64,000 nucleotides of DNA, from contig CAZULW010000001.1 in NCBI GenBank assembly GCA_964621455.1, positions 62,001 to 126,000 of the forward strand, in the 5' to 3' direction. Position numbers and translations under genes: made by a program. The DNA is from G020354025 sp964621455. GTDB taxonomy: Bacteria > Fidelibacterota > Marinisomatia > SCGC-AAA003-L08 > TS1B11. Shown piece by piece: positions 14,928 through 23,664 of this stretch. Position 1 is the stretch's first letter. Every line of letters begins with the position of its first letter. Under the pieces are notes generated by a model. It was not told the origin of the DNA. It saw nothing but the letters and a program-made list of their open reading frames with translations, and searched no databases.

Positions 14928-16250
14928 CTATTTTAATGATGGCTGTCCTGTTGATAAAAGTACTGACTGCCAGAGCGCTCCTTTTGGATCGATCTTTTTC
15001 CTGCCGTATTGGACAATATCCATAGGTAAGTGAACAAACCTTGAATTCCAATTACCAATAATCATCCTGGTCCTGCCGCTCATAGCCGCATGAACCGCAT
15101 GTTCTGCCAGAATTCCACAATACACAGAATCTTCCGGGTTTGCAGGCACTGACCTGATAATATAGCTAGGGTCGATATATTTGATGTTTACTTCTATCTT
15201 TTTCGCCGCGAAATATTTCTTAATTTTGCTTTTAAGATACACTCCAATATCATTCAGTAATATGTTACCTGAAAGGTCTTGTTTTTCTTCTTCATTTTCA
15301 AAATACTTATGTCCCGCTCCCTCGGCCACAACAATCAAAGCATGTTTAGCGTGTTTCAGTCTTTTTTCAAGTTCCGCCAGCAATCCCCTGGGCCCTTCAA
15401 GATCAAAATCTATCTCGGGAACAAGTAAAATATTAACGTCTTTTTGGGCCAGGGTCGCGTGAGCTGCTATGAACCCGGATTCTCTCCCCATAACCTTTAC
15501 TATTCCTATTCCATTTGGCGCGCCTCTGGCCTCATTATGCGCACAGCGTATCGATTCCACAGCTTCCGAGAACGCGGTTTGAAACCCGAAGGATTTCGAT
15601 GTGAACGGGATATCGTTATCAATCGTCTTGGGTATATTGATAATAGAGATTGCAAGTCCTCTTCTGGTCATTTCCTCTTCAACGCTAATCGAGCCTTTAA
15701 TAGTTCCATCCCCACCAATAGTAAAGAGAAGGTTAACACCATAATATTCAAGTCCGTCAACTATCTCAACCGGATTCGAACTCCCCCTGGAAGATCCGAG
15801 AATTGAACCTCCCCGATTATGAATGGGTCCCACATCATTTACGGTCAACATCATCGGACCAGGGGCACTATTTCGATATATGCCACGATACCCATATCGA
15901 AACCCGATAATATTCTTCACCTTGTATTGGTAATAGAGCTGCATGAATGTTGATCTGATGACATCATTCAGCCCAGGGCATAATCCCCCACATGTTACAA
16001 TACCCGCAACTACTTTCTCCGGGTCAAAATACAGACGCTCCCTTGGCCCCGCTTCTTCCAGCGCAATCATTTTTCCAAGGCCCACTTTATTGTAATGGGT
16101 TACGATATTTTTAAAGTCTACATCGTAAATAATTTTCCCATCATCATCAACAAAGTTAATGTTCTCCAGAGGAGACAAATGAATTGCTTTTCCCAGTCTC
16201 TTGATCGAAAAGTCAATATCCTTGCTCACCTTGTCTCCATCCGTTTTCAC
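14928..16250 (-). CDS. 6-phosphofructokinase, ATP-type signature, AT-rich gene
   Basis: A 440-residue PFK of the long class with an N-terminal extension of about 90 residues. Motifs: 'IVTCGGLCPGLNDVIRS', 'LLFTIGGDGTIKGSISVEE', 'INIPKTIDNDIPFTSKS', 'VKVMGRESGFIAAHATL', then 'PANPEDSVYCGILAEHAVH'. The GGDGT motif (Gly rather than Asp) is that of ATP-dependent enzymes, while PKTIDND is retained, as in plant-type and trypanosomatid ATP-PFKs. The start is GTG with GGAG eight bases upstream. The gene is visibly richer in A and T than its neighbours, a sign of transfer from another lineage. Confidence 0.85.
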   Translation of the reverse strand: MKTDGDKVSKDIDFSIKRLGKAIHLSPLENINFVDDDGKIIYDVDFKNIVTHYNKVGLGKMIALEEAGPRERLYFDPEKVVAGIVTCGGLCPGLNDVIRSTFMQLYYQYKVKNIIGFRYGYRGIYRNSAPGPMMLTVNDVGPIHNRGGSILGSSRGSSNPVEIVDGLEYYGVNLLFTIGGDGTIKGSISVEEEMTRRGLAISIINIPKTIDNDIPFTSKSFGFQTAFSEAVESIRCAHNEARGAPNGIGIVKVMGRESGFIAAHATLAQKDVNILLVPEIDFDLEGPRGLLAELEKRLKHAKHALIVVAEGAGHKYFENEEEKQDLSGNILLNDIGVYLKSKIKKYFAAKKIEVNIKYIDPSYIIRSVPANPEDSVYCGILAEHAVHAAMSGRTRMIIGNWNSRFVHLPMDIVQYGRKKIDPKGALWQSVLLSTGQPSLK

Positions 16251-16383
16251 TGAAAATGCTCCTTTACCGTACTATAATAATTGAAATGACAATTATTCTC
16301 ATTTGCCAAATTCAATGTGGAAATGTAATACTTCTAATGACCTTAAATCCAGAAAGTTAATGTGTTTACTCGACCGGCCCTCC

Positions 16384-16500
16384 TCATCGGCGGGCAGGGG
16401 GCAGTAGCGGCGCGGGCCTTGCTGCCCATTCGGGTGTTGGCGAAGATGGTGGACTCCCCGTCGAAGCGGCGTCGCCAGCGCTCCCAGACCGCATAGGCCG
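16384..16500 (-). pseudogene. Decayed internal fragment of comM
   Basis: About 115 bases matching the intact comM at roughly 17431-17548. In one frame the minus strand reads 'RRFDGESTIFANTRMGSKA', against 'RRFEGDSHIFANAHMGSKA' in ComM (Mg-chelatase C-terminal domain). The flanks do not continue the similarity: the reading frame breaks after 'APCPPMRRAG'. It lies 0.7 kb downstream of comM, beyond the GDT1-like gene. It is the remnant of a duplicated or displaced comM copy. Confidence 0.8.
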
Positions 16501-16644
16501 CGACCCGGTCCGGTTCAGCCAGCGCTATGTAAATCTTTGTGAGGTCTCTGATACCAGTCATTAGAAATAAATCAATAAGTCACTTGGCGGAATAATACAC
16601 TTAAATCAAGGCTAACGCAGGAAGTGATAACTACGCGAAAGGTT

Positions 16645-16926
16645 CTACTCGCCCTTTAAAAGTGAGATGAGCATGAAGGCACCGATCAAGATAAATCCGA
16701 TTGCGGCTGCACCTTCCAGGAATTTGGGATTGATCCAGCATGCGAGGCGATCGCCAATGGCCACCGCTACAACTGTGGTGGTCACCAGAGCCAGGGATGC
16801 CGCCAGCGCGATTCCCACGCGGGATACGTCCGGCTTGGTGGAGTAGAGCAGAATTGCCAGTTGAGTTTTATCTCCCAGCTCGGCCAGGAAGACCGTTCCG
16901 AAAACCGTTAAAAGGTAGCGCAGCAT
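16645..16926 (-). CDS. GDT1/TMEM165 (UPF0016) family transporter, single-domain
   Basis: A 93-residue membrane protein with three predicted membrane helices and the family signature E-x-G-D-K-T/S: 'FLAELGDKTQLAILL' (residues ~13-27). Most members have two such motifs in ~200 residues; this one has a single copy and probably works as a dimer, as in other bacterial half-size forms. Family members move Mn2+ or Ca2+ across membranes, often in exchange for protons. No manganese riboswitch-like leader was recognised; the region upstream holds comM remnants instead. The start follows no clear Shine-Dalgarno. Confidence 0.8.
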   Translation of the reverse strand: MLRYLLTVFGTVFLAELGDKTQLAILLYSTKPDVSRVGIALAASLALVTTTVVAVAIGDRLACWINPKFLEGAAAIGFILIGAFMLISLLKGE

Positions 16927-16960
16927 TATTTCATCCTATCATTATGAGACGCGAATTTAG

Positions 16961-17010
16961 CCCCAGCCACAGCTGCCTATCCAGACTGCAGTACTAAATC
17001 GCCTCCACCA
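16961..17010 (-). pseudogene. comM 3'-end remnant A
   Basis: About 50 bases similar to the last codons of comM. On the minus strand it reads '..SLDRQLWLG' but has an internal stop in place of Q and lacks the terminal stop codon. It lies directly upstream of the GDT1-like gene. Confidence 0.75.
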
Positions 17011-17046
17011 ACTCGAAACTCGGAACTAAAAACTCGTAACTAAACT

Positions 17047-17110
17047 CACCCCAACCACAGCTGCCTATCCAGAGACCGGTACTGGATCGCCTCCGCCAGG
17101 TGCGGGAAAC
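17047..17110 (-). pseudogene. comM 3'-end remnant B
   Basis: The minus strand encodes HLAEAIQYRSLDRQLWLG followed by TGA, the same 18 residues and stop as the intact comM terminus. Six of the 18 codons differ, all synonymously. Upstream similarity stops abruptly at the His codon. The flank 'aaactcgtaac' is repeated next to the intact gene end and both remnants. Confidence 0.8.
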
Positions 17111-17259
17111 TCACCCCCTCGCTACGCGAGACCCCTCCCTTACAAAGAGAGGGGTGGCCACAGCTGGCGGGGCTAATGGCTGAAGGCTGACAGCCTGCCC
17201 GATCCCCAAAACTCGAAACCCAAAACTAGAAACTAGAAACTCGTAACCCGAAACCCTTC

Positions 17260-18813
17260 TCACCCCAGCCACAGCTGCCTATCCAGCGAGCGGTACTGAA
17301 TCGCCTCGGCGAGGTGGGGGGTCTGGATGGTGTCCGAGCCGGCGATGTCGGCGATGGTGCGGGCCACCTTGATGATGCGGTCGTAGGCCCGGGCCGAGAG
17401 TCCCAGGCGGTTGATGGCGCTGGTGAGCAGGTCCTCACCGTCGGCGGGCAGGGGGCAGTAGAGCCGCAGGGCCTTGCTCCCCATGTGGGCGTTGGCGAAG
17501 ATGTGGCTATCGCCCTCGAAGCGGCGGTGCTGGCGCTCACGGGCCGCCTCCACCCGCTCCCGGATCGCTTCCGACCGCTCCCCGTCACTCTTAGCCGCCA
17601 GCTCCTCGATCTTCACCGCCGGCACCTCCACGTGGATGTCGATGCGGTCCAGCAGCGGCCCGGAGATGCGGCTCATGTAGCGCTGGATGGCCGGGGGCGA
17701 GCAGCTGCACTCGTTGCGGGGGTCGGTGGCGAAGCCGCAGGGGCAGGGATTCATGGCCGCCACCAGCATAACGCTGGCGGGGTAGGTCACCGACACCTTG
17801 GCCCGCGCGATGGTCACATAACCCGCCTCCAGCGGCTGCCGGAGGACCTCCAGTACGCTCTTGTGGAACTCGGGCAGCTCGTCCAGGAAGAGCACCCCGC
17901 GGTGGGCCAGGCTCACCTCGCCCGGCTTGGGTATTGTCCCCCCGCCGACGAGGCCCGCGTCGGAGATAGTATGGTGGGGCGAGCGGAAAGGCCGCTGGCC
18001 GATGATGCCTTCGCCGGGCGGCAGGGTACCCGCCACCGAATGAATCTTGGTCGCCTCCAGGGCCTCCTCCAGGGCAAGCATGGGCAGGATGGTAGGGATG
18101 CGCTGGGCCACCATGGTCTTGCCGCTGCCGGGTGGGCCGATGAGAATGGCGTTATGCCCCCCCGCCGCCGCCACCTCCACCGCCCGCTTGGCGTGCTCCT
18201 GCCCTTTCACCTCGCTGAAGTCGATATGGGTGGTCCGGGCGCGCTGGAGCAATGATTGGCCCTCCACCTTCACCGGGGCCAGGGACGCTTCGCCGTTGAG
18301 GATGGCCATCACGTCCCGGAGGCTCTCCACCGCCCCCACCTGGATACCATCCACCAGGGCCGCCTCGGTAGCGTTGGTGGTAGGCACCAGGATAGTCTTG
18401 TAACCGGCTTCGCGGGCCGCCATAGCGATGGGCAGCACTCCCTTCACCACTCGCAGGGCCCCGTCCAGGCCCAGCTCGCCCACCAGGATGGTCTCCTCCA
18501 GGGCGTCCTGCGGAACGAACCCCAGGGCGCTGAGGATACCGACAGCGATGGGCAAGTCGAAGGCGCTGCCTTCCTTGCGGATGTCCGCCGGGGCCAGGTT
18601 CACGGTCGTGCGCTTCTGCGGGATCTTGTAGCCCGAGTTCTTCAGCGCCGCCGTGACCCGCTCCTTGCTCTCCCGCACCGCTCCATCCGGCAAGCCCACG
18701 GTGGTGAAGATCGGCGGGATCACGTTGTCCAGGTGGCATTCCACTTTGACGATGTAGGCATCCACACCGAGGACGGCGGCGGAGTGGGTATGGGCCAGGA
18801 GGGAACCGCTCAC
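17260..18813 (-). CDS. comM: ComM/YifB family AAA+ ATPase (Mg-chelatase-like)
   Basis: A 517-residue protein. Domains in order: Lon-like ChlI domain (1-~150, 'SAAVLGVDAYIVKVECHL'), AAA+ core with Walker A 'GPPGSGKTMVAQR' and Walker B 'GVLFLDELPEF', and a C-terminal Mg-chelatase helical domain ending 'AEAIQYRSLDRQLWLG'. A CPCG..D..C cluster ('MNPCPCGFATDPRNECSC') lies in the core. ComM is a hexameric helicase that extends recombination branches during natural transformation. The GTG at 18813 with GAGG five bases upstream matches family N-termini; upstream TTG codons would overlap the rhamnosidase gene. Pieces of its 3' part recur downstream (16384-17110). Confidence 0.92.
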   Translation of the reverse strand: MSGSLLAHTHSAAVLGVDAYIVKVECHLDNVIPPIFTTVGLPDGAVRESKERVTAALKNSGYKIPQKRTTVNLAPADIRKEGSAFDLPIAVGILSALGFVPQDALEETILVGELGLDGALRVVKGVLPIAMAAREAGYKTILVPTTNATEAALVDGIQVGAVESLRDVMAILNGEASLAPVKVEGQSLLQRARTTHIDFSEVKGQEHAKRAVEVAAAGGHNAILIGPPGSGKTMVAQRIPTILPMLALEEALEATKIHSVAGTLPPGEGIIGQRPFRSPHHTISDAGLVGGGTIPKPGEVSLAHRGVLFLDELPEFHKSVLEVLRQPLEAGYVTIARAKVSVTYPASVMLVAAMNPCPCGFATDPRNECSCSPPAIQRYMSRISGPLLDRIDIHVEVPAVKIEELAAKSDGERSEAIRERVEAARERQHRRFEGDSHIFANAHMGSKALRLYCPLPADGEDLLTSAINRLGLSARAYDRIIKVARTIADIAGSDTIQTPHLAEAIQYRSLDRQLWLG

Positions 18814-18850
18814 CTGGACCTCGACCTGTATGTCCGTGTATGGATCATTG

Positions 18851-21121
18851 TTACCGAACAGGCCGCTCAAAGGTATGTTCGCCGGAGCCAACCCGGCCAA
18901 AGACGACAAAGTCCCCTTCCACCTGCCCTTTGCGGGGCCGACCGTCCACCTTAACTATGGGATCATCGCCACCGCCGGCCGGTATGCACACCCTGGCCCT
19001 GGTATTGGCCGGAATACGCACCTTCAGAATAAAAGCGCCATCCCCTGCCCTGGCGTCCACGTGCACCGTCCCCCGGATTGTCGGCAGCTCCAGGGTGCCC
19101 CATTCCAGGCCGCCCAGCCGGGGCTTGATCTGTATCAGGCCATAGCCCGGCTCCAGCGGGCGCACTCCCATCAGCCACCGGGGAATGATATTCGCCGGCG
19201 CCGCCCCCCAGGCGTGGTTCCAGTCCAGGTTGGGCTTATACTTCCGGTCCCAGGCCTCAAGAGTGATGGTGGTGCCCACGTCATAAATCATATGCGCCCA
19301 GCTGCGGTCGTCGGTGGCCGTGAGCAGCTTCAGGGCGTGTTCGGCCTCGCCGGCCTGATAGAGCGCCTCCAGCAGGTACTGGGACCCGTAGACGCTGCAC
19401 GCCATGCCCCGGCTCTTGACGAACGCGACCACCTTCGGCACGTTTGGCTCCGGCACCAGTCCAAAAGCCAGGGGAAACATGTTGGCGTGCAGGGAGCTGT
19501 GGCTGCTGCCCTCACCATCGATATAAACACTCCTGGTCTTGTCCAGAAAGACCTCGTTGAAGGCCGACTTCACTCTGGCCGCCTGCCTGGAATAGCTGCT
19601 GGCGTCTCCGTTCTTACCCAGCACATCTGCAATTCGGCTCATAAGTACCAGCGCCCGGTAGTGAAACGCGTTAACAACCGTATTGATGGGCCGGAAATCA
19701 AAGTTGTCGGTTTCGCCACCTTGTCCCTCGGGTAAACCCGTTTCCCCCGGCTGCGGCCAGTCCACGAGGTCTCTCAGCCGCCCCTGAAAATGGATCGCGG
19801 TCAACACCTCGTTGGTCACCAGACCGGTCCGGGTGCTGATAAGTCCGTCCCCCCTGGCCAGGGCGCCGAGGGTTTTGGCCCGCAGGTCATCATAGAAGCG
19901 GGCCAGGGAAGCAGCATCGCCGGTCTGCATATAGTCGGCCCAGGCCATCAGGATCGAATGCATGATCCACTCGGTGGGCCAGGTGGGATTGGTGATCAGG
20001 TACTCGTGGGTATAGCGGGCCAGGGTGAATTCCCGGTCCACGCTGTAATGGCCCAGCTGGTTGATATAGGCGTCGGCCTCATAGGGGATCCTTTCCCGGT
20101 CGCCATCCACATACACTCCGCAGAAGCTGGTGGCCTTTATGGTGTACTTGCACAGGTCCCACACATCGTTAAGAACCTGGCTTGATGAACTGAAATATGA
20201 GGCGTCATTGTTAAAGGGATAATGGACCACCACCTGTCTCACATCGGAGGTATCCAGCGGCCCGGTATAACCCGCCAGCTCGCAGTAACGAAACGGCATC
20301 ACCTCCCCCACTTCCACCGGCATTCTGATGGCCTTTGGGTTCTCCGTATTGCGCTCGTCGGGCGTGATGGCAACGGTATAGGTGTGGGTCCCGGCCTTCA
20401 GGGGCAGAACCATCATCCGGTAGCGGCGGTGCCTGCCGGGATTGCGGTCCAGGGCCTGCTTGCCAGCCGCCACTTCACCAAGGTGGACTTCAACATCCCT
20501 TGGAGCCTGGCTGGTGAGGGTCAGTTTTATGGTACCATAGGCGGCCCTGCCGAAGTCAATGAACGTCATGTCCGGGGCCGTCTTCACCATACGCAGCGGG
20601 GCCACTTCAGCCTTTACCAGGGGATAGCGTGTGGTGATATGGGCGTCGATAATGGCGCCGGTGTGGAAGGTCTGGGATTCCGACCAGGGGCTCGCCTGTC
20701 CCCGGTCATTCCAGGTGCGCACTTTCCAGTGGTAGGTGGCATCAGGCGCCAGCGGCTCGCCCGCATGTCGAACAGTGATAGACTGGCCGCCGATAACCTT
20801 CCCCGAATCCCACACATCCCCCACATCGTCAGCCAGGGCTGCCAGGCTGGAAGCCACCAGGACCTGGTACGCCGACTGCGTGCTGGTGGGAGCGCTGTCG
20901 TTTGCAATCCAGCCATAGCGGGGATAGGCGGTGGCGATGGACACATGGTCCGGGTGTTCCATGAGTTCACACAGCAGGCCGGTTGGCGGGAGGGCCGTCG
21001 AGGGGCCGGAACAATATAAGCCAAAGACGAAAGTGAGTACCAAAATGGTGATGATGCCGGAGACTTTCCTTATGTACCTCTTCTTTGAAACTTCCGTCCC
21101 TGCTGATCTTGACATACTCAC
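18851..21121 (-). CDS. GH78 family alpha-L-rhamnosidase, exported
   Basis: A 756-residue protein with an N-terminal hydrophobic export segment (~20-37, 'ISGIITILVLTFVFGLYC'-like, possibly a lipobox cysteine). An immunoglobulin-like rhamnosidase N-domain follows ('YQVLVASSLAALADD', 'TYHWKVRTWNDRGQASPWS'), then the (alpha/alpha)6 catalytic domain: 'YVDGDRERIPYEADAYINQ' holds the general acid region, 'VGTTITLEAWDRKYKP' the putative base, and 'HAWGAAPANIIPRWLMGVRP' the barrel end. It releases terminal alpha-L-rhamnose from plant or algal polysaccharides or glycosides. It is downstream of a BNR_4 lipoprotein gene and near a TonB receptor, a small polysaccharide-use group. Confidence 0.88.
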   Translation of the reverse strand: MSMSRSAGTEVSKKRYIRKVSGIITILVLTFVFGLYCSGPSTALPPTGLLCELMEHPDHVSIATAYPRYGWIANDSAPTSTQSAYQVLVASSLAALADDVGDVWDSGKVIGGQSITVRHAGEPLAPDATYHWKVRTWNDRGQASPWSESQTFHTGAIIDAHITTRYPLVKAEVAPLRMVKTAPDMTFIDFGRAAYGTIKLTLTSQAPRDVEVHLGEVAAGKQALDRNPGRHRRYRMMVLPLKAGTHTYTVAITPDERNTENPKAIRMPVEVGEVMPFRYCELAGYTGPLDTSDVRQVVVHYPFNNDASYFSSSSQVLNDVWDLCKYTIKATSFCGVYVDGDRERIPYEADAYINQLGHYSVDREFTLARYTHEYLITNPTWPTEWIMHSILMAWADYMQTGDAASLARFYDDLRAKTLGALARGDGLISTRTGLVTNEVLTAIHFQGRLRDLVDWPQPGETGLPEGQGGETDNFDFRPINTVVNAFHYRALVLMSRIADVLGKNGDASSYSRQAARVKSAFNEVFLDKTRSVYIDGEGSSHSSLHANMFPLAFGLVPEPNVPKVVAFVKSRGMACSVYGSQYLLEALYQAGEAEHALKLLTATDDRSWAHMIYDVGTTITLEAWDRKYKPNLDWNHAWGAAPANIIPRWLMGVRPLEPGYGLIQIKPRLGGLEWGTLELPTIRGTVHVDARAGDGAFILKVRIPANTRARVCIPAGGGDDPIVKVDGRPRKGQVEGDFVVFGRVGSGEHTFERPVR

Positions 21122-21133
21122 CTGCTACATACG

Positions 21134-22417
21134 CTATCGAGAAAGCTTCATTTTGAGTTCCGTGTCATACTTGGTATAGTGAATATAATCGCCATACATC
21201 CACACCAACTCCAGGCCACCTTGCTTATAACCGCGGGGGACAACGGGACGAACGTTGTTTTTCGGCGATCCAGCGGTGACCGGCTCTGAGGTCCAGGTCA
21301 CGCCGCCGTCGGTTGTCGTCCACTTCTCAATCTCGAAAATGCCCTGAACCAGCCGCGAAAGGTATACAATTGATGGATTAACATGATCGAGTATGATGCC
21401 GCCGGAGTAATGGGGTTCCCGCTCCCGGTCCCCTTCCGGCGTCTGGGGAAACCACCCCCCGGTGGCGGCGATTTCGCCGTCCAGCCACCGCTCCCCCGTC
21501 CAGCGGGCGTAGCGGTAGCGGTGATCGGTCTCCTGCGGCAGGGCTGTGTAGACGATCACCGGGCGGCCCCCGCTGTCCAGGGCGATATCCCATATCCAGG
21601 CCCGGCCTTCAGGCCCCAGACCATCATAAACCAGGTGGGCTTCCGCCGGGTCGAAAGGCAGGTCGGCCATGCTCTTGATGAGGGTGCCGTCGGCCCGATA
21701 GAAGTGACCAGCCTCGTAATAGGCGTAATAGATACTGTTGGCCAGCTCGTTCCGCGGGTGGCCGTCGGTGAAGGCGAAATGAATCCGCTTATCCCCGTCG
21801 GTGACAAATTTGATGTAGGGCCTGCGCCCGCGCCCCTTGACGAGGGTCCGAGCCGCTGACCATGTCTTGCCGTCGTCATCGCTCGTCGAAAAACTGGGCT
21901 TATAGTCACCACCCCGCCAGAAGAGGTAGATGCGGTTCCCCTCCCCGGGCAGGAGCATGGGATTGGGATAGGTATAACCGCGGCTTCCCTCCGTGTTCAC
22001 GCCCAGCTCCAGCTCCTCCGTCCAGGATGAGATATCGCCGGGACGGTCCGTGATCCGGTAATACATGGGCTTGCCGCTGTGACGCGAGTAAAACACCTTC
22101 AGGCGGTCATCGGGCAGGACCAGCAGGGCGGGATTGGCATGGTCGTCCACCTGGAGCGCCGGATGAAGGGTGGCAGTAGTCAGCTCCTGCGTGCGGTGAT
22201 CATAAGCCCCAATCCGTATGTCCCCGGCGCCGTTGACCCAGCCAATATAGGTGCGGCCCTGGGAAACCACCGCCCGGGGATCGGCGAACCAGCACCAGGC
22301 CCCCTGGTCGGCGATGGTCTGGTAGGCGTCTCCGCGGGGCACAAACCAAGTAGCGCAGCCAGCCAGTAAAAGCCCCGCCACCAGGGGCAGCCATCCCTTC
22401 ATCAGGACCCGGATCAT
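21134..22417 (-). CDS. BNR_4 repeat lipoprotein, possible polysaccharide lyase
   Basis: A 427-residue protein with a lipoprotein signal ('LPLVAGLLLAGCATW', cysteine ~20). The rest is a beta-propeller of the BNR_4 type with repeated 'YPNPMLLPGEGNRIYLFWRG', 'PSFSTSDDDGKTWSAA', 'KWTTTDGGVTWTSEP' (Asp-box). BNR_4 proteins include ulvan lyases of families PL24/PL25, which cut next to rhamnose-3-sulfate, but others have no assigned activity. Adjacency to a GH78 rhamnosidase fits a rhamnose-rich substrate such as ulvan; this is inference. Its ATG overlaps the ispG stop (ATGA), so it is translated with ispG, although the two functions are unrelated. Confidence 0.7.
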   Translation of the reverse strand: MIRVLMKGWLPLVAGLLLAGCATWFVPRGDAYQTIADQGAWCWFADPRAVVSQGRTYIGWVNGAGDIRIGAYDHRTQELTTATLHPALQVDDHANPALLVLPDDRLKVFYSRHSGKPMYYRITDRPGDISSWTEELELGVNTEGSRGYTYPNPMLLPGEGNRIYLFWRGGDYKPSFSTSDDDGKTWSAARTLVKGRGRRPYIKFVTDGDKRIHFAFTDGHPRNELANSIYYAYYEAGHFYRADGTLIKSMADLPFDPAEAHLVYDGLGPEGRAWIWDIALDSGGRPVIVYTALPQETDHRYRYARWTGERWLDGEIAATGGWFPQTPEGDREREPHYSGGIILDHVNPSIVYLSRLVQGIFEIEKWTTTDGGVTWTSEPVTAGSPKNNVRPVVPRGYKQGGLELVWMYGDYIHYTKYDTELKMKLSR

Positions 22418-23490
22418 GCCTTGTATGTCTCCTCGAAAATTTCGATCTCCTCCATGAGCCGATCCACCGCCTTCGCTTCGGACACCTTCCCGACCTTTTT
22501 CCCGCCGCGGTACAGCAGCCCGCCGCCCTTGCCGAAAGCGATTCCGAGATCGGCACCGGCGGCCTCGCCGGGACCGTTCACCGCGCACCCCATGAGGGCC
22601 ACGGTGAGCGTTTTACTTACCCCCTCCAGGCGCTTTTCCACCTCGCCCGCGATCCTGATCAGGTCCACCTCCAGGCGGCCGCAGGTGGGGCAGGCCACGA
22701 TAGTTACCCCCCGGCTGGCCAGGCCCAGGGACCTGAGGATCTCAAAACCGACCTTCACCTCCTGCACGGGGTCATCCGTGAGGGAGACGCGGATAGTGTC
22801 GCCAATGCCTTCGGCCAGGAGGGTACCGATACCTGCCGCGGACTTGATGGTGCCGGTCCGGGTGGGCCCTGCCTCGGTTACGCCCAGGTGGAGGGGATAA
22901 TCATACTCGCGGGAAAAGAGGCGATTGGCGGCGATCATCAGGGGCACATCGCTGGCCTTAAGGGAAACCACGATATCCTCGAAGCCGTGTTCCCGGCAGA
23001 CGGCGATGTGCTTCTCGGCGCTCTCCACCATGGCCTGTGGGGTAGGATAGCCGTATTTCTCGATGAGGTCCTTCTCCAAACTCCCGGCGTTCACGCCAAT
23101 GCGGATGGGCAGCCCGGCGCCCTGCACCTTACGGATGACTTCCGCGACCCGCTCCCGGGACCCGATATTGCCGGGGTTGATGCGGATTTTGTCCGCCCCG
23201 GCATCCACCGCGGCCAGCGCCATGCGATAGTTGAAGTGGATGTCCGCCACCAGCGGCAGCTTGGTATGCTTGCGAATCTCGGCAAAACCCTTCGCGGCGG
23301 CCTCGTCGGGCACGGTAAGGCGCACGATCTGGCAGCCCGCCGCCGCCAGGCGCTCGATCTCTTTCATGGTGGCGGCAACGTCGCCGGTCCTGGTGGTGGT
23401 CATGGACTGCACCGGAATGGGTGCACCGCCCCCGATAGCGAGACCCCGTACCGAGACCTGGCGCGTATGACGGCGGCTTATATACTTCAT
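22414..23490 (-). CDS. ispG: 4-hydroxy-3-methylbut-2-enyl-diphosphate synthase IspG
   Basis: A 358-residue IspG, the [4Fe-4S] enzyme that converts MEcPP to HMBPP in the MEP isoprenoid pathway. The N-terminal TIM barrel shows 'IPVQSMTTTRTGDVAATM', 'LPLVADIHFNYRMALAA' and 'KIRINPGNIG'. The C-terminal cluster-binding domain has cysteines in 'CPTCGR' and 'MGCAVNGPGEA', with the usual Glu just after. The ATG at 23490 has GGAG eight bases upstream; longer in-frame extensions run back into a hairpin repeat and are not credible. MEP-pathway products feed the isoprenoid lipids, including any made by the GGGP synthase at 32201. Confidence 0.95.
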   Translation of the reverse strand: MKYISRRHTRQVSVRGLAIGGGAPIPVQSMTTTRTGDVAATMKEIERLAAAGCQIVRLTVPDEAAAKGFAEIRKHTKLPLVADIHFNYRMALAAVDAGADKIRINPGNIGSRERVAEVIRKVQGAGLPIRIGVNAGSLEKDLIEKYGYPTPQAMVESAEKHIAVCREHGFEDIVVSLKASDVPLMIAANRLFSREYDYPLHLGVTEAGPTRTGTIKSAAGIGTLLAEGIGDTIRVSLTDDPVQEVKVGFEILRSLGLASRGVTIVACPTCGRLEVDLIRIAGEVEKRLEGVSKTLTVALMGCAVNGPGEAAGADLGIAFGKGGGLLYRGGKKVGKVSEAKAVDRLMEEIEIFEETYKA

Positions 23491-23527
23491 CTCACTGGCT
23501 CCAAGTAGGGGGAAGTTACACCTGAGC

Positions 23528-23632
23528 ATCGACTGCGCCAAATGAGCGATGTGGTAAACCACAACGCTCAGTCGAATAAACTGCCCTGAAGGGCACTGCA
23601 CAATTTCGACAGGCGGCTTAAGCCGTCTTTTT
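23528..23632. repeat. Three-hairpin palindromic repeat upstream of ispG
   Basis: Contains TGTGGTAAACCACA (23550-23563) nested in TGAGCG/CGCTCA arms and a further CGACTG/CAGTCG pair, then TGCCCTGAAGGGCA (23582-23595), then CGGCTTAAGCCG (23614-23625) followed on the plus strand by TCTTTTTT. The CTGAAG and CTTAAG hairpin cores are the same as in the repeats around flagellin, so this is a diverged member of the same three-module family. Confidence 0.75.
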
Positions 23633-23664
23633 TGATTCAGCGAATTCATTTATGGATTCGCTAG

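Noticed and set aside
17314..18255. Long plus-strand frame (313 codons) opposite comM
   Set aside because: Antisense to a clearly recognised gene; composition (His/Gly/Arg/Gln-rich) is that of a shadow frame in GC-rich DNA.
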